DNA of 51,504 bases from Collinsella sp. AM18-10 (GTDB taxonomy: Bacteria > Actinomycetota > Coriobacteriia > Coriobacteriales > Coriobacteriaceae). Of this stretch, positions 18,198-26,808 are shown in pieces. The stretch is from contig NZ_QRJO01000004.1 of NCBI RefSeq assembly GCF_003471585.1, positions 128,313 to 179,816 on the forward strand, in the 5' to 3' direction. How positions within the stretch are numbered: the first letter of the stretch is position 1; each line of letters starts with the position of its first letter. A program made the position numbers and the translations under genes. The notes beneath the pieces were generated by a model, which was not told where the DNA came from, did not search any database, and saw only the letters and a list, made by a program, of their open reading frames with translations.

Positions 18198-18232
18198 GGT
18201 GCAGTTGTCGCAAAATTTGCGACAACTGCACC
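18198..18232. repeat. 35-bp near-perfect palindrome
   Basis: Two 17-base arms (GGTGCAGTTGTCGCAAA and its exact complement) flank a single A. The tight symmetry with almost no loop suits a protein-binding site better than an RNA hairpin, and no T-run follows. It lies between the tRNA terminator and the leader of the capsule operon. Confidence 0.7.
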
Positions 18233-18460
18233 CCAAAAAGTTGCGCAATTCCTTCCCGGTTTTGTACAAAGTTTGTTAGCCAAACTTAATAGTTTGAGCA
18301 ATTCACGCCGGCAGCAATGCAACTCAGGCAGTGCTCATTAACCAACATACCCCCATAAACCTGCGGCAATGTGTGCAAGACGGCACAATATCCCTCATAA
18401 CCACGGTGAATAAACAATATGTTGCTCAACACACCCCAAAACGTATGGGCCACCTGCTGT
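18233..18460. other. non-coding stretch before the capsule operon leader
   Basis: No convincing gene, RNA gene or strong promoter is seen. The sequence is moderately AT-rich compared with flanking genes and may hold upstream regulatory sites for the capsule operon. Confidence 0.4.
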
Positions 18461-18462
18461 GC

Positions 18463-18475
18463 TAGGATAGCTAAC
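18463..18475 (+). promoter_or_regulatory. possible extended -10 promoter of the capsule operon
   Basis: TGTGCTAGGAT provides an extended -10 element (TAGGAT at 18463-18468), but no good -35 box is present. It would start a leader of about 450 bases that contains all the RNA structures listed next. Confidence 0.3.
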
Positions 18476-18497
18476 GTTACATGGGTTCAACTGTGCC

Positions 18498-18560
18498 CAC
18501 GGCTCCACCAGGCCGCAAAGCGCAGGGTCGATCAGCATCCGGCCGTAACGGCGGTGCCAG
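18498..18560 (+). promoter_or_regulatory. riboswitch-like segment (cyclic-di-GMP-I / GEMM-like words)
   Basis: The order CACGGC, ACC, GG, CGCAAAGC, CAGGGTC and GCCAG matches conserved words of the GEMM (cyclic-di-GMP-I) aptamer in sequence order. However, the P2 hairpin with its GNRA loop, expected between ACC and GG, is reduced to one base. It could be a highly derived aptamer, a decayed one, or coincidence. Its place ahead of an attenuator-like structure and a polysaccharide operon makes a ligand-sensing role reasonable. Confidence 0.25.
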
Positions 18561-18676
18561 AAAAACCACGAGCTCCAGTAGCGTCGTCATGCGTATCGCA
18601 TCGAAAGGCTTTGTTTTTGTCTACGGGCAAGCTGTTCTTTCGATTTGATATTCGATGACTAATCGCAGCAGTCCTT

Positions 18677-18752
18677 CAGCTGGCTGCATGCGGTCCAGTT
18701 TTGTACCTGCTTGACTGGGCCGCATGCAGCCAGCTGGGGATGCGGTCTTTTT
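18677..18752 (+). promoter_or_regulatory. attenuator-like mutually exclusive hairpins
   Basis: A 17-bp perfect inverted repeat (CAGCTGGCTGCATGCGG at 18677-18693 with 18720-18736), extended inside by CCAG/CTGG, competes with a second hairpin CCGCAT (18720-18725) / ATGCGG (18740-18745) that is followed directly by TCTTTTT. The shared segment 18720-18725 cannot pair both ways. This is the layout of an antiterminator versus terminator switch in a leader RNA. Confidence 0.6.
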
Positions 18753-18832
18753 GCGATACACGTCCGCGTCTCTAGCAACTGCGTTTATACATACCGTTCA
18801 CGGTGGGGCAGAGCCACGTGCTTGTCTAACTG

Positions 18833-18905
18833 GGCTCAGGGTTTGAATATGGAGCGCCTTCGCGCACAAGCGCCCTGGCGAAGCCATACCCAAACCCCGT
18901 GAGCC
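18833..18905 (+). promoter_or_regulatory. large dumbbell-like leader hairpin before loaP
   Basis: GGCTCAGGGTTTG (18833-18845) pairs with CAAACCC (18891-18897) and TGAGCC (18900-18905) across a 2-base bulge. TATGG (18848-18852) then pairs with CCATA (18884-18888), and CTTCGC (18858-18863) with GCGAAG (18878-18883), leaving an apical loop and internal loops. LoaP, a NusG paralogue, is known to bind a dumbbell-shaped RNA hairpin in leaders of its target operons. This structure ends about 20 bases before the loaP start. Confidence 0.65.
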
Positions 18906-18925
18906 ACACGTAAGACAGCAAGGGG

Positions 18926-19480
18926 GTGGTGCTCGTGTGGTATGTGATCCAGGTCATTAACGGTCGCGAAGACGTAATGCGCGAGCGCATCGAGCGCGTG
19001 GTGCCGGCTGGCGCCATGCAGGAGCTCTTTTATCCCCAATTTCAAACCGAGATCAAGGTACACGGCGAATGGGTCAACACGACCAAGCCGCTCTTTCCCG
19101 GTTATCTGATCTGCGATACGGCAGATCCTCGCACCGTGCAACGGTATCTGCTGCGCATGGACGACTTTGCCCGAGTGCTTGCCCAGGACGGTCAGTTTGT
19201 GCCGCTGGCAAAAGAAGAGGCCCAACTCATAAGCAGCATTACGCATAGGGGAGACCGCGTAGTGCCCATGAGTGAGGCCCTAAAAAACGGCGACCAGGTC
19301 GTAGTAACGGCTGGTCCACTGCTGGGCCACGAAGGCCTTATCAAAACCATTAACAGACGCAAGAGCACTGCTTATCTGGAGCTCGATCTGTGCGGCCGAC
19401 GTGTAACCACCCGCGTTGGCCTCGCCGTGCTTTCGGCTGAGCAGCGCGTGATGCGAAACCTAAAAAAGGCGATCGCCTAG
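18926..19480 (+). CDS. loaP: LoaP-type transcription antitermination protein (NusG paralogue)
   Basis: A 184-residue specialised NusG paralogue. The N-terminal NGN domain (VWYVIQVINGREDVMRERI, then TTKPLFPGYLICD) should bind RNA polymerase. The C-terminal KOW domain is GDQVVVTAGPLLGHEGLIKTI followed by NRRKSTAYLELDLCG, close to the form seen in LoaP proteins at the head of polysaccharide operons. It probably suppresses premature termination across the following 15 kb of capsule genes. The start is one of several in-phase GTG codons (18926, 18929, 18935); the one at 18935 has the best spacing from AAGGGGG and would begin VWYVIQV. It precedes the dehydratase gene by 81 bases. Confidence 0.85.
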   Translation: MVLVWYVIQVINGREDVMRERIERVVPAGAMQELFYPQFQTEIKVHGEWVNTTKPLFPGYLICDTADPRTVQRYLLRMDDFARVLAQDGQFVPLAKEEAQLISSITHRGDRVVPMSEALKNGDQVVVTAGPLLGHEGLIKTINRRKSTAYLELDLCGRRVTTRVGLAVLSAEQRVMRNLKKAIA

Positions 19481-19561
19481 CTGCAGGCGACTGTTTAACG
19501 GGACAGGGAGGAGCCCTGGGGGCGGGGACAACGGGATCAATAGGGAAGAGAAGTATAAATC

Positions 19562-21442
19562 TTGAACACTGAATCTAAGAGCGCAAAGCAAAAGGGGAAG
19601 CTGAGCGCCTTTGAACCGTATGCGTTGATGGCATATGACATCGCGGCAACTTTTATCGCCGTGTTTGTTGCATCGTGGGGAACGCAGCAATGGGCGACGC
19701 TCAGCGGAGCAGCCGGCGCATGCCCGGCTATTCTTGTTCTTGCGCTTGTTAACGTTGTCGTCTTTTGGTTCTTCCATATGTATAGCAGCTTGTGGCGCTA
19801 TGCGAGCATTTCCGAGGCCGGACGTATTGTTGCTGCTGTAACGGTAGGCTCAGTAATTGGCGACGTTATCTTTAACGTGTTATTTGGCAAGGGCATGACC
19901 CTTCGTGAGGACGTTATGGCGTGGGCTGTCGTCCTCATTATTTGCGGTGGCGGCCGTTTTGCCATTCGCGCAATTTATGGTAGCCAGCTCTGGCGCTTTA
20001 AAAGCAATTCCGATGCGCATCTCCCGCGTACGCTCATCGTAGGAGCAGGGGAGACCGGCTCTCTTTCCATCAAACGTATGCTCAACGGAGACCCCGATAT
20101 GATCGGAGATCCAGTTGCCGTTGTTGACGATGATCCCAATAAGCAAAATCAGCGTATTCATGACGTTAAGGTCTGTGGTACTTGCGCCGATATCCCTACT
20201 ATTGCGCACGATTGTGAGGCTGAACAGATTGTCGTGGCAATTCCGAGTGCCACGCATGAAGAACGTCAGCGAATCTATGACCTGTGCATGAAGACGGGAC
20301 TTAGGGTCCTCACGCTTCCCAATGTCCGCGATATTCCGCAGGATGGTATAGGTAGGGTTGCCCTTCGTGAGGTCGAAATCAGCGACTTGCTTTCTCGCGA
20401 GGAGAAATCGCTTGACCTTAACCAGATGGGCTACGTTACCGGTAAGCGCGTTTTGGTCACGGGTGGCGGCGGATCTATTGGCTCAGAGCTTGTACGTCAG
20501 CTGCTTCCGGCGAAGCCTGCGCAAATCGTGTTGTTCGACATTTACGAGAACACAACCTACGAGTTGTATCACGACATCATCAAGACCGCTCATGATCAAG
20601 GCACTGATATTCAAGTTTATATCGGTTCCATTACGCATCTCCCAGCGATTACCAAGGTCTTTGAGAAGTACCGTCCTCAAGTCGTTTTCCACGCTGCAGC
20701 CCACAAGCACGTTCCTCTTATGGAACACAACGCCCGCGAGGCAATCGAGAATAACGTCTTTGGCACGCTCAATGTTGTACGTCTTGCCGACAAGTACCAG
20801 TGCAGCCACTACGTGCAGATTTCTACTGATAAGGCCGTTAATCCCACGAACGTAATGGGTGCCACCAAGCGTATGGACGAGATGATCGTTCAGTATTATG
20901 CGGCCAACAGCAAGACCATTTTTACTGCTGTTCGCTTTGGCAATGTTCTGGGTAGTCATGGATCGGTCATTCCGCTGTTTAAGCGCCAGCTTCGCGAGGG
21001 TGGCCCTATCACCATTACGCACAAGGACATCACGCGTTATTTCATGACCATCCCGGAGGCCAGCAAGCTTGTCATTACTGCCGGCGCTTTGGCGCATGGC
21101 GGCGAAATTTTTGTACTGGACATGGGTGAGCCGGTCAAGATCTACGACCTTGCCATCAACCTAATTACGCTCAGCGGTCTTAAGCCTGGGAAAGATATCC
21201 AGATCAAAGAAGTCGGCCTGCGTCCTGGCGAGAAGATGTACGAGGAGCTCCTTATGGACAACGAGCAGCTCCTGCCTACCGAGCATTCCGAGATTCGCAT
21301 CTCCACAGCCGAGGCCGACAAGATGGAAGAGATCAAAGACAAGCTTGAGAAGCTTCATGACTGCTTCGACAAGGATAACGACACGGTTAAGTCCGTTCTC
21401 GCCGAGGTTGTACCTACGTATCATCCGCAGTTTAACGATTAG
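19562..21442 (+). CDS. membrane UDP-N-acetylglucosamine 4,6-dehydratase (CapD/PglF/WbpM-like)
   Basis: Makes a 4-keto-6-deoxy sugar nucleotide, the first step to sugars such as QuiNAc, FucNAc or bacillosamine in capsule units. The 626-residue protein has four N-terminal membrane helices (residues ~20-140), a first Rossmann-like domain (TLIVGAGETGSLSIKRML) and a second, catalytic short-chain dehydrogenase domain from ~290 (VLVTGGGGSIGSELVRQLL). The catalytic segment STDKAVNPTNVMGATKR has Met where short-chain dehydrogenases normally have Tyr, as in WbpM/PglF-type enzymes. The start is a TTG; a GGGAAGAGAAG lies upstream. It overlaps nothing and is followed 6 bases later by the priming transferase. 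Confidence 0.9.
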   Translation: MNTESKSAKQKGKLSAFEPYALMAYDIAATFIAVFVASWGTQQWATLSGAAGACPAILVLALVNVVVFWFFHMYSSLWRYASISEAGRIVAAVTVGSVIGDVIFNVLFGKGMTLREDVMAWAVVLIICGGGRFAIRAIYGSQLWRFKSNSDAHLPRTLIVGAGETGSLSIKRMLNGDPDMIGDPVAVVDDDPNKQNQRIHDVKVCGTCADIPTIAHDCEAEQIVVAIPSATHEERQRIYDLCMKTGLRVLTLPNVRDIPQDGIGRVALREVEISDLLSREEKSLDLNQMGYVTGKRVLVTGGGGSIGSELVRQLLPAKPAQIVLFDIYENTTYELYHDIIKTAHDQGTDIQVYIGSITHLPAITKVFEKYRPQVVFHAAAHKHVPLMEHNAREAIENNVFGTLNVVRLADKYQCSHYVQISTDKAVNPTNVMGATKRMDEMIVQYYAANSKTIFTAVRFGNVLGSHGSVIPLFKRQLREGGPITITHKDITRYFMTIPEASKLVITAGALAHGGEIFVLDMGEPVKIYDLAINLITLSGLKPGKDIQIKEVGLRPGEKMYEELLMDNEQLLPTEHSEIRISTAEADKMEEIKDKLEKLHDCFDKDNDTVKSVLAEVVPTYHPQFND

Positions 21443-21448
21443 GCACTT

Positions 21449-22204
21449 ATGACTGAAATCAAGACTATCGAACAGGCTATGAACGCCAACCTTTCACCTT
21501 CTGATGCACCTGCAGTGTATGCCCTTACCTCTGTTCCTGATTCGGTTGCGGATGAGCTTGATCTTGATGGAAAGCTTGGATATCGCTTCGTTAAGCGTGC
21601 GTTTGACATTATCTCAAGCGGTTTAGGACTTATCGTGCTGAGTCCGGTAATTGCAGGAACAGCTCTGGCTGTAAAGCTCACGAGTCCAGGTCCTGTCATC
21701 TTTAAACAGAAGCGTGTCGGAAGAGATAAGAATCTTTTCGACATCTATAAGTTTCGAACAATGCGGATTGATACCCCAGATTTGCCTAGTCATATGATCA
21801 ATGCGAGTGACTGGTTGACTCCTGTTGGTCCTACCCTGCGCAAGCTTAGCTTGGATGAGCTGCCGCAACTTCTGAACATCTTCAAGGGCGATATGTCTGT
21901 CGTTGGACCTCGTCCTGCGTTGTGGAGCCAGTTTGACCTCGTGGCTGAGCGCGACGCTTGCGGCGCAAACAACGTACGCCCCGGGCTTACTGGTTGGGCT
22001 CAAATTAATGGACGCGATGAGTTAACCATTGATGTGAAATCCGCTCTTGATGGCGAGTATGTTCGTCGTCGTTGTGTCGCCTTTGATCTCAGGTGTTTTT
22101 TCGGCACGTTCTCCAAGCTGTCTGGCTCTGAGGTGGTCGAGGGCAATCAATCAGAGTCCACGACCTCTGCTGTATCTATCGAAAGTACTAATGCCAATGA
22201 ATAA
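21449..22204 (+). CDS. priming sugar-phosphate transferase (monotopic PGT)
   Basis: Transfers the first sugar-1-phosphate of the repeat unit to undecaprenyl phosphate. The 251-residue protein has a ~45-residue leader, one re-entrant hydrophobic segment (AFDIISSGLGLIVLSPVIAG), then the conserved core: KLTSPGPVIFKQKRVGRDK, IYKFRTM, LDELPQLLNIFKGDMSVVGP and RPAL, with RPGLTGWAQINGRDEL after that. It lacks the large N-terminal polytopic region of WbaP-type enzymes, so it belongs to the short PglC/CpsE-core class. Coupled to the dehydratase upstream, whose product could be its substrate. Confidence 0.92.
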   Translation: MTEIKTIEQAMNANLSPSDAPAVYALTSVPDSVADELDLDGKLGYRFVKRAFDIISSGLGLIVLSPVIAGTALAVKLTSPGPVIFKQKRVGRDKNLFDIYKFRTMRIDTPDLPSHMINASDWLTPVGPTLRKLSLDELPQLLNIFKGDMSVVGPRPALWSQFDLVAERDACGANNVRPGLTGWAQINGRDELTIDVKSALDGEYVRRRCVAFDLRCFFGTFSKLSGSEVVEGNQSESTTSAVSIESTNANE

Positions 22205-23048
22205 TTCCGCCATAAAATACAGCGTGCTGATGTCTGTCTACCGCAACGACAAGCCAGCTTATCTTGATGATGCCATTGAGTCCATGGCCAATCAGACGCT
22301 TCCTTTCAATGACTTGGTCCTCGTCTGCGACGGTCCACTAAATGATGAATTGGACTATAAAATCTCAATATGGCAAGACAAACTCGGGTCGAGTCTTAAT
22401 GTAGTTCGCCTCAGCGAGAACCATGGTCTTGGTTACGCCTTAAATGCGGGCTTACCGGCCTGCGCGTGCGGCATAGTCGCGCGTATGGACTCCGATGACA
22501 TCTCACGACCCGATCGCTGCGAGAGGCTAATCTCTTGCCTTATTGAAGATAAGCTGGATCTTGTTGGCGGAATGATTGAAGAGTTCGACAAAACTCCCGG
22601 CGACATGGGGTCTATCAGAAATGTTCCTCTTACACGAGAGGAGATCATTAAATGGGCCAGGAATAGGAATCCTTTTAACCATGTAACCGTTATGTTTAGA
22701 CGTGACGCGGTCGAGTCCGCTGGAGGCTATCAGCCCTTCTCTTGGATGGAGGATTATTGGCTTTGGGTTCGTATGCTCTCTCTTGGCTGCGCATGCGCGA
22801 ATATTCCTGATGTTCTTGTTGACGTTCGAACCGGTGACGGCATGTATGCCCGACGTTCCAACATTGCCTACCTCAAGAGCAATGCCGCATTCTTCAGGGA
22901 GCTTCGTAAACTCGGCCTTACTTCGCGCTTTGGGGAGTTTTTCTCTGTTCTCCAGCGTGTTCTTGTCACTTTCATGCCTGCCGATCTGGTGAAGGTCGCC
23001 TATAACAAGTTCCTGCGTTCCAAGGCAGGTGGCAACATTGATCGGTAG
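22191..23048 (+). CDS. glycosyltransferase family 2
   Basis: A 285-residue GT-A glycosyltransferase. It begins YSVLMSVYRNDKPAYLDDAIES, has a VCDGP segment, and the nucleotide/metal motif ARMDSDDISRPDRCERLI (DxDD) around residue 100, followed by HVTVMFRRDAVESAGGY and EDYWLWVRM, which place it near rhamnosyl- or galactosyltransferases of capsule loci. The donor sugar is unknown. The start ATG overlaps the end of the priming transferase gene by 14 bases; a second ATG 6 bases later is equally possible. Confidence 0.88.
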   Translation: MPMNNSAIKYSVLMSVYRNDKPAYLDDAIESMANQTLPFNDLVLVCDGPLNDELDYKISIWQDKLGSSLNVVRLSENHGLGYALNAGLPACACGIVARMDSDDISRPDRCERLISCLIEDKLDLVGGMIEEFDKTPGDMGSIRNVPLTREEIIKWARNRNPFNHVTVMFRRDAVESAGGYQPFSWMEDYWLWVRMLSLGCACANIPDVLVDVRTGDGMYARRSNIAYLKSNAAFFRELRKLGLTSRFGEFFSVLQRVLVTFMPADLVKVAYNKFLRSKAGGNIDR

Positions 23049-23976
23049 CGGCTTGCCCCTTGTGAGCGTAATCATGCCGACGTATCGCAGGACCGACACT
23101 CTGGGCCGCGCTATTGGTAGCGTCTTGAGTCAAACCTATCGGAATCTCGAGCTCATCATTGTTAATGACAACGGCGGCGAAGATTGCTTTACACCCCGCG
23201 TGCACGAGATTGTTTCGTCGTTTTCCTCTTCAGATTCAAGAGTACGCCTTCTCGAACCTTCCATTCATAAGAACGGCGCCTTTGCGCGCAACAGGGGAGT
23301 CGAATCGTCGTCTGGCTCCTACCTCGCTTTTTTAGACGACGACGACTGGTGGGAGCCTGAGAAGATTGAACGTCAGGTTGAGGCGTTTACATCGCTATCC
23401 GATGATTGGGGAGTTGTTTCATGTCGCGTTAAACGCTTCAGGGGGGATGATCTGATAAGTGTTCTCCCCAAACATCCTGATGGGCATGTTTACAAGGACA
23501 TCATGCTCATTGTCTCCGACTTTCCCACAGGCACGCTCTTGGTTCGCCGCGATCTCTTTGAGCAAGTCGGGGGGTTCGATGAGGAGCTCATTCGTCATCA
23601 GGACCTTCAGCTCCTTATCGAGCTCACTTTTCGAAAAAAGTTGTACCAACTCAATGAACCTCTTCATTGCTGTGATGTTAGCGACGGGCAGAATAGACTT
23701 GGCCCCGATGACCTCATTAAGGCAAAGAAGGCCCTCTTTACCTCAGTAGCTGACGTATATGGCAGCCTAACGCTATTCGAGAAACATGCCGTGGCGTCGG
23801 CTCAGCGTGCGGAGGTTGGTCGGATGAGGATCAAGAATGGTCAGAAACTGCAGGGGATTGTCGACATTCTTGGTTTGCTCTCAGCTCCTGAAGCTCTGTG
23901 GAAGACTGCAGAAAAGACAATGCTCAGGATGCGCGGAAATCATAACGCACGCAAGGCGGGCGATATCTCATGTTAG
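23029..23976 (+). CDS. glycosyltransferase family 2
   Basis: A 315-residue GT-A enzyme: PLVSVIMPTYRRTDTLGRAI, the IVNDNGGED segment, and LAFLDDDDWWEPEKIERQVEAF containing the DDDD metal-binding run, then GTLLVRRDLFEQVGGFDEEL and HQDLQLLIEL. It should add one sugar of the repeat unit on the inner face of the membrane. The start is a GTG overlapping the previous gene by 20 bases; an in-phase TTG at 23038 is better spaced from AAGGCAGG. Confidence 0.88.
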   Translation: MATLIGSGLPLVSVIMPTYRRTDTLGRAIGSVLSQTYRNLELIIVNDNGGEDCFTPRVHEIVSSFSSSDSRVRLLEPSIHKNGAFARNRGVESSSGSYLAFLDDDDWWEPEKIERQVEAFTSLSDDWGVVSCRVKRFRGDDLISVLPKHPDGHVYKDIMLIVSDFPTGTLLVRRDLFEQVGGFDEELIRHQDLQLLIELTFRKKLYQLNEPLHCCDVSDGQNRLGPDDLIKAKKALFTSVADVYGSLTLFEKHAVASAQRAEVGRMRIKNGQKLQGIVDILGLLSAPEALWKTAEKTMLRMRGNHNARKAGDISC

Positions 23977-25262
23977 CTGACAAGGCCATGCGTGTTTCAA
24001 GGCGCATTGAGTTAAGGCGACCCAAGAATGAGGATGTGGCCCTTGAGGCTAGAGTCATTGACTGCTTTCCTGCCATTGCTTTATTCATTTTCGTTGCCTA
24101 CCACGGTCTTCGCGACTTCATTGCTTCGACCATCGGGATGTATGGGGCTGTCGTTTATACGTTAACCGGAATCTCTTATCTCCTGCTTATTGTTTACTGG
24201 TTTCGTTGTGGTTTGAGGTTGAGCGGAAGGGTAATCCTGCCCGCCGTCGCTGTATTCGCAATTTTTTCTATATATGTGGTGCTCTGCGATGTCGACTACT
24301 TCATCTTTGATGATTATGCCCTTCCGCAGGCGATTAATCCGATGGGAGGCATGATTGCGTTCCTATTTCTTGCTTCTCAGAACGATGCCAAACGCGCTGA
24401 TGCGGCACTCAAGTTTGCTTGCATCATCATGACCTTATACCTACAGGCCTCCCTGAGCTCGGTTATGCAGGCCACGACGCTATATGGCTACGACATGGGG
24501 CTTGGCTTCGATGCTATGTTTTTCGCCTTGCTCTCTCTTCACTTCATCGTAGACGATGCAGACGGATTCAATATCCCCTCCTTTGTCCTTTGGCTTGTGT
24601 GTGCGCTTTCGAATATTGCGCTTATCCTTTCGTACGGCTCCCGTGGACCCCTTCTCGGCATTATCGCTTTTGCAGCCCTCAGGTTCCTGGTCTTTGTTTT
24701 CGGTTCAAAGACTTCCGTCATTAAGAAGTTCTTAATATCTGCCGCGATTCTCTGTGCTGCGTTGATCCTGGTATTTTCGCTCACAGATCTGGCTTTGGCG
24801 CTTAATCATCAACTTAATTCGATGGGTATAACCTCGCGCACCTTGGAAAAGTTCCTATACGCCGACGTTATGAGTGACAGTGGTCGTTCCACCATCTGGA
24901 ATGCCTTGACTCCGCGCATTTCGTTGTTCGGTAACGGGCCTTTTTCGGATCAGGCGTATCTGGGGCCCGGCAACTACTGCCACAACTTCTTTCTCGAGGT
25001 CTTTTATGACTTTGGTATTCCGTTCGGAATTGTCATTTTGTGCGTCCTCGCCTGGTTCCTCATTCTCTCATTTAGGAGCTGCAACGTGTCCCCCTGGTTC
25101 CCCATTTTCCTTACTCTTCTGGCGTTTTGCATCGGGCGCCTCGGACTCTCCGGCACTTTCTGGACGGAAACCTATTTCTGGGGGCTGCTCGCGGTTATGG
25201 GGCTTTGCACCGCCGACCTCAAAAAGAATGCAGCCGCCGCTTCGAAGGAGGCCGCTCGCTGA
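23970..25262 (+). CDS. O-antigen/capsule polymerase (Wzy-like)
   Basis: A 430-residue membrane protein with roughly ten to twelve hydrophobic segments and little sequence identity to a named family, as is typical of Wzy polymerases. Two features support the call: the SYGSRGPLLGIIAF loop, like the RxxxxG motif seen in Wzy/O-antigen ligase proteins, and a long outer loop with HNFFLEVFYDFGIPFG. It would polymerise flipped repeat units outside the membrane. It overlaps the preceding gene by 7 bases and the flippase by 1 base (TGATG). Confidence 0.82.
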   Translation: MLADKAMRVSRRIELRRPKNEDVALEARVIDCFPAIALFIFVAYHGLRDFIASTIGMYGAVVYTLTGISYLLLIVYWFRCGLRLSGRVILPAVAVFAIFSIYVVLCDVDYFIFDDYALPQAINPMGGMIAFLFLASQNDAKRADAALKFACIIMTLYLQASLSSVMQATTLYGYDMGLGFDAMFFALLSLHFIVDDADGFNIPSFVLWLVCALSNIALILSYGSRGPLLGIIAFAALRFLVFVFGSKTSVIKKFLISAAILCAALILVFSLTDLALALNHQLNSMGITSRTLEKFLYADVMSDSGRSTIWNALTPRISLFGNGPFSDQAYLGPGNYCHNFFLEVFYDFGIPFGIVILCVLAWFLILSFRSCNVSPWFPIFLTLLAFCIGRLGLSGTFWTETYFWGLLAVMGLCTADLKKNAAAASKEAAR

Positions 25263-26797
25263 TGGCATCCAGACGATACAACGCTGCCCGAAACATCGTT
25301 TGGGCAGTCATTAATAAGATTTTCGTAATCATCATGCCGTTCGCAGCGCGCACGGCCATGATTTACTACCTGGGTGTTGAGTACACCGGCCTGGGAAGCC
25401 TTTTCACTTCAGTCCTTACTGTCCTGTCGCTTGCCGAACTCGGTTTCAGTAGTGCGATGGTCTTTAGTATGTACGAGCCCATCAACAAGCGCGCCAAGCC
25501 GAAGCTTTGCGCGCTTCTTTCGTTCTACCGCCTCGTATACCGCGTTATCGGCATCGCCGTACTCATCGTCGGCGTCGCCCTTATGCCATTCCTGCCGTCT
25601 CTCATTAAAGGCAGCGCCCCCGGCGGTATCAATATCTACCTCTTATATGCCATCTACCTTTCGAACACCGTCATCGGTTACTTCCTGTATGCGTATAAGG
25701 TCTCCTTGCTTACCGCTTACCAGCGCGGCGATGTGGTGAGCAAGGTAGGCCTGGTTACGAGTGTAGGGATGTACACCTTTCAAATCGCCGCCCTCGTTCT
25801 CACCCAGAACTTCTACGTCTATGCGGTGCTGTTGCCCCTCTCAACTATCGTCAATAATATCGTCTGCAACGTTGTCTCGAACCGGCTTTACCCGGACATT
25901 GTCTGTGAAGGCGAGCTCGATCGTGAGACCGTCAGCGACATTGCAAAGCGCGTCTCAGGCGTGTTCCTTTATAAACTCAGTTCAACGACCAGGACCTCAT
26001 TCGACAGCGTCGTAATTTCTGCGTTCCTAGGCCTTTCGGTGCTAACGCAGTACCAGAACTACTTCATGATTGTCAGTTCGGTGTCAGGTATGCTCGCCGT
26101 TGTCATCAACGCAATTACGGCAAGTGTCGGCGACGGCATTGTTTCAAAATCTCGCGAAGAAAACTATGGAGACTTCAGAGTCTTCGTGTTTCTCTACATG
26201 GTAATTGCTGCCGTCTGCTCATCTTGTCTTCTTTGCCTCATTCAACCCTTCATGAAAATTTGGGTTGGTAGTGATCTGTCAATCGCGGACGGCCTCGCTG
26301 CGCTATTCGTCCTTTATTTCTATGTCCAGACAATGGGCGATATCGTATATCTCTATAGGACAGCAGCTGGGCTTTGGTGGCAGGACCGCATGCGACCGAT
26401 TATCGAATCTATCGCTAATGTCATTCTGAATCTGTTGTTCGTCCAACTCTGGGGATTTGCCGGTATCCTGCTGGCCACGATCACGACCCTCTTGCTCATC
26501 AATTTCGGCTGGGGTGCGTACATCCTTTTCAAGCACTACTTTAAGCGTGGTATAGGTGATTACCTCGCCCTTCAGGCGCGGCAGCTCATTGCCATGATCG
26601 CCGCCTGCGCCGTCTCATATTTCATTTGCGGCTTCATCGGTGTCGCCGGCCTCCCTGGGCTCTGCCTGAAGCTCGCTTGCTCACTCATGTTGTCATTGGC
26701 GGTCCTATGGGCCTTCAGCTTTAAGTCCGACCTGTTCAGCCAGAGCTTGGACTTCATGAAGGGGACCCTGCGACTCCTATCCAGTAAAACAGTCTAA
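25262..26797 (+). CDS. polysaccharide flippase (Wzx-like, MOP superfamily)
   Basis: A 511-residue protein with about 14 membrane segments, starting MASRRYNAARNIVWAVINKI and containing LGVEYTGLGSLFTSVLTVLS, a pattern common to Wzx-type flippases of Gram-positive capsule loci, and LWGFAGILLATITTLLLIN near the end. It would move undecaprenyl-linked repeat units across the membrane for Wzy. The ATG follows GAAGGAGG with good spacing; a longer upstream reading frame exists but lies inside the polymerase gene. Confidence 0.9.
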   Translation: MASRRYNAARNIVWAVINKIFVIIMPFAARTAMIYYLGVEYTGLGSLFTSVLTVLSLAELGFSSAMVFSMYEPINKRAKPKLCALLSFYRLVYRVIGIAVLIVGVALMPFLPSLIKGSAPGGINIYLLYAIYLSNTVIGYFLYAYKVSLLTAYQRGDVVSKVGLVTSVGMYTFQIAALVLTQNFYVYAVLLPLSTIVNNIVCNVVSNRLYPDIVCEGELDRETVSDIAKRVSGVFLYKLSSTTRTSFDSVVISAFLGLSVLTQYQNYFMIVSSVSGMLAVVINAITASVGDGIVSKSREENYGDFRVFVFLYMVIAAVCSSCLLCLIQPFMKIWVGSDLSIADGLAALFVLYFYVQTMGDIVYLYRTAAGLWWQDRMRPIIESIANVILNLLFVQLWGFAGILLATITTLLLINFGWGAYILFKHYFKRGIGDYLALQARQLIAMIAACAVSYFICGFIGVAGLPGLCLKLACSLMLSLAVLWAFSFKSDLFSQSLDFMKGTLRLLSSKTV

Positions 26798-26808
26798 AGG
26801 AGGAAATA

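Noticed and set aside
18198..18232. The 35-bp palindrome as a second tRNA terminator
   Set aside because: No T-run follows, a one-base loop is not feasible for RNA as drawn, and a good terminator already lies at 18150.
18419..18658. 79-codon frame in the capsule leader
   Set aside because: No ribosome site and it overlaps the structured RNA region; composition is not coding-like.
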